Of a DNA stretch of 64,000 nucleotides, positions 18,661 to 25,634 are shown piece by piece. The DNA is taken from assembly GCF_011043555.1 (NCBI RefSeq), contig NZ_JAAKGS010000001.1:62001-126000 (forward strand). The letters run 5' to 3'. Origin of the DNA: Sphingobacterium sp. SGR-19. GTDB lineage: Bacteria > Bacteroidota > Bacteroidia > Sphingobacteriales > Sphingobacteriaceae. Under the pieces are notes generated by a model. The model made no database searches and was not told the origin of the DNA. It saw only the letters and a program-made list of their open reading frames with translations. The stretch's first letter is position 1, and each line of letters opens with the position of its first letter. The translations under genes and the position numbers were made by a program.

Positions 18661-19006
18661 ACATTCTCATCCCCGGTCGGCATTAGTAGACATTGCTTTA
18701 GAAATAAAAAGCTCCAATCTTTTGATTGAAGCTCTGCGGAGAGAGCGGGATTGGTTCAGCCCCACGAGCCTCATACTCGAGCCTGAACCCTCTTTGAGTC
18801 GAACCCTGCGGATTCTCATCCCGTTAGTAGCAAAATAAAAATGCTTTAGAATAAAAAAGCTCCAATCTTTTGATTGAAGCTCTGCGGAGAGAGCGGGATT
18901 GGTTCAGCCCCGCGAGCCCCTTACTCAGCCTTGAACCCTCTTCGAGTCGAACCCTGCGGATTCTCATCCCGTTAGTAGCAAAATAAAAATGCTTTAGAAT
19001 AAAAAA
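18661..19006 (-). repeat. tandem array of 148-bp units behind tRNA-Ser(GCT)
   Basis: Two full units (18711-18858 and 18859-19006) repeat with an exact 148-bp period, and a degraded third copy occupies about 18661-18710. The next period runs into the real tRNA gene. Read on the minus strand each unit contains the last 16-17 nt of tRNA-Ser(GCT) plus trailer, the terminator hairpin, and a ~100-bp spacer with the T-loop-like strings GGGTTCGACTC and GGGTTCAAGG. The same unit occurs behind tRNA-Ser(TGA) at 25.3-25.5 kb in the opposite orientation. No protein gene is credible in this stretch. Confidence 0.92.
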
Positions 19007-19029
19007 GCTCCAATCTTTTCATTGAAGCT
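19006..19029 (-). terminator. terminator of tRNA-Ser(GCT)
   Basis: On the minus strand AGCTTCAAT pairs with ATTGGAGCT (one G-U) and is followed by a T run. It sits directly behind the tRNA and is repeated in each unit of the array. Confidence 0.8.
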
Positions 19030-19032
19030 CTG

Positions 19033-19119
19033 CGGAGAGAGCGGGATTCGAACCCGCGGTACCGTTTCCAGTACGACAGTTTAGCAAACTGTTCCTTTCG
19101 GCCACTCAGGCACCTCTCC
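19033..19119 (-). tRNA. tRNA-Ser (anticodon GCT)
   Basis: Acceptor stem GGAGAGG pairs with TCTCTCC (one G-U), discriminator G. The anticodon loop TTGCTAA gives GCT for AGC/AGU codons. A long variable arm (GTACTGGAAACGGTAC region) is typical of class II tRNA-Ser. The T arm reads CGGGTTCGAATCCCG. CCA is not encoded. Confidence 0.97.
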
Positions 19120-19134
19120 TTTATTTAAGTAGTG

Positions 19135-19142
19135 CAAACATA
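19135..19142 (-). promoter_or_regulatory. -7 box (TATGTTTG, minus strand) of tRNA-Ser(GCT)
   Basis: TAnnTTTG box 15 nt upstream of the mature 5' end, leaving room for a short pre-tRNA leader. Confidence 0.6.
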
Positions 19143-19215
19143 AAGCAAATATTCCAATCCGCAAAGCTTTAAAACGGTTTTTTTGCCAAAAAAGAATAAA
19201 CATCTGACACTCAAT

Positions 19216-21369
19216 TTAATTTTTTATTCCACTTGTCGCTATGCCGGTTTTTTTATTGACATCATAGTCAATTCTCACGTGATAAATGCTTTTCAGCATA
19301 GATTTAAAAATATCAGACACCTCTGTGATATCACGCATGGTAATATTCGAATTGATAAATTGACGCTGGGTGATCTTATACTCCACTATCTTGTCCACCA
19401 GGTTGTTGATAGATTCTTCTGTCGGTTCTTTCAACGCTCTAGAAGCTGCCTCCACCGAGTCGGCAATCATCAGTACAGCCGTTTCTTTCGAGAAGGGCAC
19501 CGGCCCTGGATACTTGAAAATGCTTTCGTCTACCAGTTTATCTGGATTATTCTTAATAGCCAGATTATAGAAGTAATCAACCCGTGTCGTACCGTGATGT
19601 GTACGTATAAAGTCAATAATAACTTCAGGAAGCTGGTTTTTTTTTGCCATCTCAATGCCTTTATGCACGTGTGATATAATGACTTGTGCAGACTGTTCGG
19701 GAGTAAGCTCTGCATGGGGATTGGTGTCTGTCTTTTGATTTTCTATAAAAAACAGAGGGTTCGACATTTTGCCGATATCATGATATAGAGCTCCTGCGCG
19801 GATTAGCAACGGATTTCCTCCGATCTTGTAGATAGCGGCTTCCGCCAGATTGGCTACCTGCAGTGAATGTTGAAAAGTCCCGGGCGCTTTTAAGGAAAGT
19901 TCCCTCAGCAAACGGGAGTTGCTATTCGTCAATTCCATTAAAGTAAGATCGGAAACGATACCAAATAAGCGTTCGAATGCATATATTAAGGGGTATGCTA
20001 GTAGCGTTAAACCGACGCTAACGACAAACGGTATTACATCTATCCAATAAATGGAACTTATCGACCCGTTACGGGTCAATACTAGACCTACATAGGCTGT
20101 GATATACGTGCCTAAGATAATAAGGGAAGATACCAAAAATTGCTCCCGCTTGACTAAAGTTCTGATGCTATAAATAGCAACCATACCTGTCACGAATTGT
20201 AAAAAGACAAATTCAAAACTATTTGGCACAAACAGTGCCGCCAATAAGACCATTAATAGATGTATGTTCAGTGCCACTCGGGTATCAAATAACACCCTAA
20301 AGATAATAGGAACACTACAATAAGGTATATAATAGAGATTCGGAATTTTCATGTTAATGGCCCAAGACAACACACCGAGCATACATACAATGACAATTAG
20401 AATAATAAATAATAATCTATTGCTCCCAAAGATCGTCGATCGGAAAAAATACAGGAATACCATCAGAAGAGATACACACATCGAAATGACCACAAATTGG
20501 CCGAGCATAACATATCCTTGGTTACCACTAATACGAGCTTCATCTTCAAATACCTTACGTAAAGAAGCTAATTTTTGGTAAGTTTCGTTACTGATGATTT
20601 TATCTTTTTCGGCGATAAGCTCTCCCTTTTGCACCATTCCTCGAGTAGTGGAAATATTAGTCAAAGCATTCTGTTCCGCTTTGTTCGTTAGGTTTTCGTT
20701 GAAAATATAGTTAATGGTTACATAGTTCTTCAACGTTTCCACTAACCATGTTTTTTGATCTATTTTGATATTCTTGGAAATGTTGTTTTCTATATACTGA
20801 TTAGCGGATTCAATCGTAAAAATATCAGCCGTGTTTTTTTGTTGAGCAACATTGTCTTGAATCAGCGTAAAATTATACTGACTCTGTGCTTTGTCCACCT
20901 GTTCAGCATCTATTCCCTTGTTTTGATAACGGTTGTTCAACGAAATAACGCCCCGATTGTAAATGTAATTAAGAAGTGCATTCCCCACGGATTGATATGT
21001 TGCCATATCCTGACTGGATACCGAATCCATATTTGCTATTTGCCATTTCTCCGCAATGTCGGTGTTGAACTGGTCGATTTGTTCTTTGCTAGCACTCGCG
21101 TTTAAATTATAGATGGGTTGAACTGTCTTAAGTATCTGTTCTCTATCTCTGTTAAGCTCTTCCTGTGTTTTTAAAATGGCAAAATTGTAGGGAGATACTA
21201 GGTTCTCATGATTCCATATTTTACCTTTTTCAAATTCGTATTGAAAGCGTGGTTGCTTCGGTAAAAAAATACAAATCAATACAATCGCCAAAATGATCAT
21301 AGCCGATTTCACTATAAGAGAATTGTTTTGATTCTTGTCGCGAAGGTAATTGATCTTAAGTTTTGCCAC
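19216..21369 (-). CDS. 7TM-HD (HDIG) membrane phosphodiesterase, PgpH-like
   Basis: A 717-residue inner-membrane protein. One N-terminal TM helix (about 20-38) is followed by an extracytoplasmic 7TMR-HDED domain (about 45-275), a seven-helix 7TMR-HD membrane core (about 280-475) and a cytoplasmic HD domain. The HD signature is GALYHDIGKM, with a second metal region SHVHKG and the downstream RTHHGTTR. This architecture is that of Listeria PgpH, a c-di-AMP phosphodiesterase. Second-messenger turnover is therefore the best guess; no cyclase gene is in the window. The start codon is GTG; no nearby in-frame ATG gives a better N-terminus. Confidence 0.9.
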   Translation of the reverse strand: MAKLKINYLRDKNQNNSLIVKSAMIILAIVLICIFLPKQPRFQYEFEKGKIWNHENLVSPYNFAILKTQEELNRDREQILKTVQPIYNLNASASKEQIDQFNTDIAEKWQIANMDSVSSQDMATYQSVGNALLNYIYNRGVISLNNRYQNKGIDAEQVDKAQSQYNFTLIQDNVAQQKNTADIFTIESANQYIENNISKNIKIDQKTWLVETLKNYVTINYIFNENLTNKAEQNALTNISTTRGMVQKGELIAEKDKIISNETYQKLASLRKVFEDEARISGNQGYVMLGQFVVISMCVSLLMVFLYFFRSTIFGSNRLLFIILIVIVCMLGVLSWAINMKIPNLYYIPYCSVPIIFRVLFDTRVALNIHLLMVLLAALFVPNSFEFVFLQFVTGMVAIYSIRTLVKREQFLVSSLIILGTYITAYVGLVLTRNGSISSIYWIDVIPFVVSVGLTLLAYPLIYAFERLFGIVSDLTLMELTNSNSRLLRELSLKAPGTFQHSLQVANLAEAAIYKIGGNPLLIRAGALYHDIGKMSNPLFFIENQKTDTNPHAELTPEQSAQVIISHVHKGIEMAKKNQLPEVIIDFIRTHHGTTRVDYFYNLAIKNNPDKLVDESIFKYPGPVPFSKETAVLMIADSVEAASRALKEPTEESINNLVDKIVEYKITQRQFINSNITMRDITEVSDIFKSMLKSIYHVRIDYDVNKKTGIATSGIKN

Positions 21370-21405
21370 TTGCTTATTGTTTTATCCTGTCAATATAATT
21401 TACAA

Positions 21406-21413
21406 CAAATGTA
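21406..21413 (-). promoter_or_regulatory. -7 box (TACATTTG, minus strand) of the 7TM-HD gene
   Basis: TAnnTTTG match 36 nt upstream of the GTG start. Together with the rpe box it makes a divergent promoter region of 140 bp. Confidence 0.55.
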
Positions 21414-21481
21414 CTATTTATTGAGCAATCGTTTAAAGGATCAAAATACGAATTTCCTCGCATAATAGCCTCAAACTTCTG

Positions 21482-21489
21482 TATCTTTG
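21482..21489 (+). promoter_or_regulatory. -7 box (TATCTTTG) of rpe
   Basis: Perfect TAnnTTTG match, 20 nt before the rpe ATG. Confidence 0.6.
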
Positions 21490-21509
21490 CAAAAAATATA
21501 TAAAAGAAT

Positions 21510-22190
21510 ATGCCTATAACAAAACATCTGATAGCCCCCTCTGTTCTGGCAGCTGATTTTGCGAACCTCTACCATGATATCCAGGTCGTAAACAAGAGCG
21601 AAGCGGATTGGTTTCACATCGATATTATGGATGGTGTATTTGTTCCGAACATCTCGTTTGGTTTTCCAGTTATGCAGGCTATCGCTAAATATGCCACAAA
21701 ACCGTTAGATGTGCATTTGATGATTGTAGATCCGGATCGTTATTTAGAAACGTGCAAAAATTCGGGAGCATCTATTATTACCGTACATTATGAGGCATGT
21801 ACACATCTTCATCGTACATTGGCTGCGATTAAAGAACTTGGGTGTAAAGCAGGTGTGGCATTGAACCCACATACACCGGTGAGTTTGCTGAAAGACGTCA
21901 TCCGAGATATAGATTTGGTGTGCATCATGTCAGTTAATCCGGGTTTTGGGGGGCAGAAATTTATTGAGCAGACTTATGCGAAGATAAAGGAACTCAGAGA
22001 TGTATCTGAAGGAGTAAACGATTCCCTATTAATAGAAATTGATGGGGGAGTAGGTACAAAAAATGCTGCAAAACTACTAGAAGCGGGGGCTGATGTGTTG
22101 GTTGCAGGAAGCAGCGTTTTTGGCGCTGAAGACCCCACAGAAGCCGTTCGCCAGTTAAAAAACGTCTTGCCAATAACAACCAAGATTTAA
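21510..22190 (+). CDS. rpe: ribulose-phosphate 3-epimerase
   Basis: Interconverts ribulose 5-phosphate and xylulose 5-phosphate in the pentose phosphate pathway. The 226-residue TIM barrel has LIAPSVLAADFANL, the metal-binding FHIDIMDGVFVPNISFG, DVHLMIVDPDRY, MSVNPGFGGQKFI and the phosphate-binding EIDGGVGTKNA with VAGSSVFG. All catalytic Asp and His positions of the family are present. It is monocistronic, with its own -7 box. Confidence 0.97.
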   Translation: MPITKHLIAPSVLAADFANLYHDIQVVNKSEADWFHIDIMDGVFVPNISFGFPVMQAIAKYATKPLDVHLMIVDPDRYLETCKNSGASIITVHYEACTHLHRTLAAIKELGCKAGVALNPHTPVSLLKDVIRDIDLVCIMSVNPGFGGQKFIEQTYAKIKELRDVSEGVNDSLLIEIDGGVGTKNAAKLLEAGADVLVAGSSVFGAEDPTEAVRQLKNVLPITTKI

Positions 22191-22257
22191 GTTGTTTGGA
22201 TTTATTCCAAATTAGGGTTTGAATTGGTTTAAAGGTATTTAAAACCTATTCTTTTTG

Positions 22258-22265
22258 TATTTTTG
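22258..22265 (+). promoter_or_regulatory. -7 box (TATTTTTG) of aconitase
   Basis: TAnnTTTG match about 67 nt before the ATG at 22333. The leader that follows contains interlocking inverted repeats described in the findings. Confidence 0.55.
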
Positions 22266-22332
22266 CCCTAAATCAAAAAATTGGGCAACCGATTTAGTTT
22301 TAAACACAGTACATCAAATAATTATTAAATAA

Positions 22333-24600
22333 ATGGCTTTTGATATAGAAATGATTAAAAAGGTTTATAGCCAATATGACGAGCGCATTGCCGCTGCACG
22401 TCAAGTGGTTAATAAACCTTTAACTCTTGCTGAGAAAATTTTGTATGCTCACCTATGGGCAGGAAATGCAACCGAAGCTTATGAGCGGGGTGCTTCTTAT
22501 GTGGACTTTGCTCCGGATCGTGTCGCCATGCAAGATGCTACGGCACAAATGGCTTTATTGCAATTTATGCAAGCTGGACGCCCAAAAGTGGCTGTGCCTT
22601 CAACCGTTCACTGTGACCACTTGATTCAAGCAAGGGACGGAGCAGAACAGGATTTGACGCGTGCGAAAAACGAAAGTTCGGAAGTATTTAATTTCTTATC
22701 TTCTGTATCAAATAAATATGGTATAGGTTTTTGGAAGCCTGGAGCAGGTATTATTCACCAAGTGGTGTTAGAAAATTATGCTTTCCCCGGGGGAATGATG
22801 ATTGGAACTGACTCCCATACGGTGAATGCTGGCGGTTTAGGTATGGTAGCTATCGGTGTTGGTGGAGCTGATGCATGTGATGTCATGGCAGGTTTGCCAT
22901 GGGAGCTTAAATTCCCTAAATTAATCGGTGTTAAATTAACCGGTAAGTTATCGGGATGGGTTGCACCAAAAGATGTTATTCTAAAAGTAGCCGGTATTTT
23001 GACAGTGAAAGGCGGTACTGGAGCTATTGTAGAGTATTTTGGAGAAGGAGCTGAATCTCTATCATGTACAGGTAAAGGCACTATCTGTAACATGGGAGCA
23101 GAAATTGGGGCGACGACGTCAACTTTCGGTTATGACGCTTCTATGGAACGTTATTTAAGATCTACCGGAAGGGCAGATGTAGCGGATGCGGCAAATGCCA
23201 TTAAACAACACCTCACAGCAGATCCTGAAGTTTACGCTGATCCAGAGCAATATTTCGATCAGTTGATTGAAATTAATTTGTCAGAATTAGAACCGTCCTT
23301 GAATGGACCATTCACGCCGGATTTGTACACACCTGTTTCACGTATGCGTGAAGAAGCAGAAAAGAACGGTTGGCCATTAAAAGTAGAGTGGGGATTAATT
23401 GGTTCTTGTACAAACTCTTCTTATGAGGATTTATCACGCGCTGCTTCTATTGCTAAACAGGCTATCGATAAAGGCTTGGTTACCAAGGCTGAATTTGGTA
23501 TTAATCCGGGCTCTGAACAAGTGCGTTATACGGCAGATCGTGATGGTTTGTTAAAAACGTTCGAAGATTTAAATGCTACGATCTTCACGAACGCTTGTGG
23601 TCCTTGTATCGGTATGTGGGATCGTGCAGGAGCAGATAAGCAAGAGAAGAATACTATTGTGCATTCGTTTAATAGAAACTTTGCGAAACGTGCTGATGGT
23701 AACCCTAACACATATGCTTTTGTAACTTCTCCAGAGATGGTGGCGGCTATTGCCATTTCTGGGAATCTAGGATTCAATCCGGTTACAGATACGTTGGTCA
23801 ATAAAAACGGTGAGCAGGTGAAATTGGATCCACCAACGGGTGATGAATTGCCATCAAAAGGTTTTGATGTTGAAGACCCAGGTTATCAAGCACCAGCGGT
23901 AGACGGTTCCTCGGTAACGGTAGATGTATCTCCTACGTCTGATCGCTTGCAATTATTAGAACCGTTCCCTGCGTGGGAAGGTACAGATTTAACTGGATTG
24001 AAACTGTTAATAAAAGCAAAGGGCAAATGTACTACTGACCACATATCGATGGCAGGTCCTTGGTTGAAATATCGAGGACATTTGGATAATATATCCAATA
24101 ACATGCTTATCGGTGCGGTCAATTTCTTTAATGATAAAACAGACTTTGTTAAGAATCAATTGACTGAAGAATATGCGGCAGTACCGGCTACACAGCGTGC
24201 CTATAAAGCTGCTGGAATTGGTTCGATCGTGGTTGGCGATGAGAATTATGGTGAAGGATCCTCTCGCGAACATGCGGCGATGGAACCTCGTCATCTCGGC
24301 GTACGTGCCGTCTTGGTTAAATCTTTTGCCCGTATCCACGAAACTAACTTGAAAAAACAAGGTATGTTGGGATTGACGTTCGACAATAAGGACGATTACG
24401 ATAAAATCCAAGAAGATGATACCATTGATATCATTGGTTTAACAGAATTTGCACCTGGAAAGCCATTGACACTTGTTTTGCACCATGCAGATGGTTCGCA
24501 GGATAGTATCCTAGTTAACCATACGTACAATGCACAACAGATTGAATGGTTTAAGGCTGGTGGAGCACTGAATATCATACGTGCGAACCAAGCGAAATAA
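22333..24600 (+). CDS. aconitate hydratase (mitochondrial-type)
   Basis: Isomerises citrate to isocitrate in the TCA cycle using a [4Fe-4S] cluster. The 755-residue length and the sequence style ([33 protein letters not shown]) are those of the mitochondrial aconitase group common in Bacteroidota rather than E. coli AcnA or AcnB. Cluster ligands are in [11 protein letters not shown] and in NACGPCIG. The C-terminal swivel domain has [15 protein letters not shown] and [18 protein letters not shown] strong terminator follows. The name acn or acnA is used in different genomes, so I leave the symbol empty. Confidence 0.97.
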   Translation: MAFDIEMIKKVYSQYDERIAAARQVVNKPLTLAEKILYAHLWAGNATEAYERGASYVDFAPDRVAMQDATAQMALLQFMQAGRPKVAVPSTVHCDHLIQARDGAEQDLTRAKNESSEVFNFLSSVSNKYGIGFWKPGAGIIHQVVLENYAFPGGMMIGTDSHTVNAGGLGMVAIGVGGADACDVMAGLPWELKFPKLIGVKLTGKLSGWVAPKDVILKVAGILTVKGGTGAIVEYFGEGAESLSCTGKGTICNMGAEIGATTSTFGYDASMERYLRSTGRADVADAANAIKQHLTADPEVYADPEQYFDQLIEINLSELEPSLNGPFTPDLYTPVSRMREEAEKNGWPLKVEWGLIGSCTNSSYEDLSRAASIAKQAIDKGLVTKAEFGINPGSEQVRYTADRDGLLKTFEDLNATIFTNACGPCIGMWDRAGADKQEKNTIVHSFNRNFAKRADGNPNTYAFVTSPEMVAAIAISGNLGFNPVTDTLVNKNGEQVKLDPPTGDELPSKGFDVEDPGYQAPAVDGSSVTVDVSPTSDRLQLLEPFPAWEGTDLTGLKLLIKAKGKCTTDHISMAGPWLKYRGHLDNISNNMLIGAVNFFNDKTDFVKNQLTEEYAAVPATQRAYKAAGIGSIVVGDENYGEGSSREHAAMEPRHLGVRAVLVKSFARIHETNLKKQGMLGLTFDNKDDYDKIQEDDTIDIIGLTEFAPGKPLTLVLHHADGSQDSILVNHTYNAQQIEWFKAGGALNIIRANQAK

Positions 24601-24632
24601 AAAGTTAAATTAGGTAAGTAAACAAGTGCGAA

Positions 24633-24660
24633 AGCCGCAGTTCTTAAATAGACTGCGGCT
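24633..24660 (+). terminator. terminator of aconitase
   Basis: AGCCGCAGT (24633-24641) pairs perfectly with ACTGCGGCT (24652-24660), followed by TTTTTC. Confidence 0.92.
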
Positions 24661-24790
24661 TTTTCTATGTACCATTTCCTAATTCAACTAAATTATTTAT
24701 ATGCTTATCGAAAAGAAGTGTTCTAATTCCTGAAGAATCACTGGTTACAGATAATCAGCTTACCCAGCTCATTCCATGCTCTAAAAAAAT

Positions 24791-24825
24791 AAGAAGCCTG
24801 CTAATCAAATGATTGCAGGCTTCTT
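24791..24825 (-). terminator. terminator of tRNA-Arg
   Basis: An 11-bp perfect stem (24791-24801 with 24815-24825). On the minus strand it lies directly behind the tRNA and is followed by a T run. Confidence 0.9.
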
Positions 24826-24828
24826 AAG

Positions 24829-24902
24829 TACGCCAATCAGGATTCGAACCTGAGACCGACGGTTTAGAAAACCGTTGCTCTATCCAGCTGAGCTATTGGC
24901 GC
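24829..24902 (-). tRNA. tRNA-Arg (anticodon TCT)
   Basis: Acceptor GCGCCAA pairs with TTGGCGT (G1-U72 wobble), discriminator A. The anticodon stem CGGTT/AACCG encloses TTCTAA with anticodon TCT for AGA/AGG. D arm AGCTCAGCTGGATAGAGC and T arm CAGGTTCGAATCCTG are canonical. Confidence 0.97.
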
Positions 24903-24916
24903 TCCTTTCGGTGCAA

Positions 24917-24924
24917 CAAAAGTA
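24917..24924 (-). promoter_or_regulatory. -7 box (TACTTTTG, minus strand) of tRNA-Arg
   Basis: TAnnTTTG match 14 nt upstream of the mature 5' end. Confidence 0.6.
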
Positions 24925-25160
24925 GGCAATTGCGCTTATTTTGCAAAATAAAATGATTATTTTTTGTAAAGGTTAAACTAACTTATTGCACATCAAAGGT
25001 ATATTTTTTTTAGATAAATTTTTTGTTTGCGTTTATATCAAAAAGGCGTTTTAAGCAAATCGAATCGGTCATAGATGCTTGTCGATACTGGGCTTTCTCG
25101 ACAGGAGAAGGTATGCTGTTTAACAAACTATTAGCTGTCCATTGGAAATTTGAAATAAAA

Positions 25161-25191
25161 TTTTGCATGAAAGATAAAATTTGTACTTTTG
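25161..25191 (+). promoter_or_regulatory. promoter of tRNA-Ser(TGA): TTTG-N18-TACTTTTG
   Basis: A -33 TTTG (25162-25165) and a -7 TACTTTTG (25184-25191) have the spacing expected for the Bacteroidota sigma factor. The -7 box ends only 4 nt before the mature tRNA 5' end, so transcription would start at or very near G1. Confidence 0.75.
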
Positions 25192-25195
25192 TCGC

Positions 25196-25280
25196 GGAGA
25201 GTTGGCAGAGTGGTCGAATGCGGCGGTCTTGAAAACCGTTAACTGTCACAGGTTCGGGGGTTCGAATCCCTCACTCTCCG
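25196..25280 (+). tRNA. tRNA-Ser (anticodon TGA)
   Basis: Acceptor GGAGAGT pairs with ACTCTCC, discriminator G. The anticodon loop CTTGAAA gives TGA for UCN codons. The long variable arm (AACTGTCACAGGTT) marks class II tRNA-Ser. T arm GGGGGTTCGAATCCCTC. CCA is not encoded. Confidence 0.97.
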
Positions 25281-25283
25281 CAG

Positions 25284-25308
25284 AGCTTCAATCAAAAAGG
25301 TTGGAGCT
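25284..25308 (+). terminator. terminator of tRNA-Ser(TGA)
   Basis: AGCTTCAA (25284-25291) pairs with TTGGAGCT (25301-25308, one G-U), followed by a run of T. The same hairpin recurs at about 25434-25458 in the repeat. Confidence 0.85.
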
Positions 25309-25519
25309 TTTTTTATTCTAATGCGTTTTTATTTTGCTACTGATGGGATGAGAACCCGCAGGGTTCGACTCGAAGAGGGTTCAAGGCTGAGTATGGGGCT
25401 TGCGGGGCTGAACCAATCCCTCACTCTCCGCGAAGCTTCAATCAAAAAGGTTGGAGCTTTTTTTTATTCTAATGCGTTTTTATTTTGCTACTGATGGGAT
25501 GAGAACCCGCAGGGTTCGA
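25285..25519 (+). repeat. tandem 150-bp unit behind tRNA-Ser(TGA)
   Basis: One full unit (25285-25434) and a partial second one (25435 to about 25519) repeat with a 150-bp period. The full unit ends with AATCCCTCACTCTCCGC, the exact 3' end of the local tRNA-Ser(TGA). The spacer is nearly the same as that of the array at 18.7-19.0 kb, read in the opposite direction, with a 35-bp stretch apparently identical. The rest of this gap, 25520-25634, is AT-rich and holds nothing else that I recognise. Confidence 0.92.
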
Positions 25520-25634
25520 TCTGGATGGTATAGCTGCTTTATATTTAAATAACATATACTTAATAATTTTTTAACCTAAAATAAACAGTAAATTGGTGAA
25601 AAATATACAAGTTTGCAACTTAATCTGAAATAGT

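Noticed and set aside
18535..18838. Short open frames across the tRNA-Ser array
   Set aside because: They follow the repeat period and read through terminator and tRNA-tail copies; no coding signature.
18661..19032. Direct repeats looking like a CRISPR array
   Set aside because: The unit is 148 bp with nearly identical sequence throughout, contains tRNA tail and terminator, and has no unique spacers; no cas genes are present.
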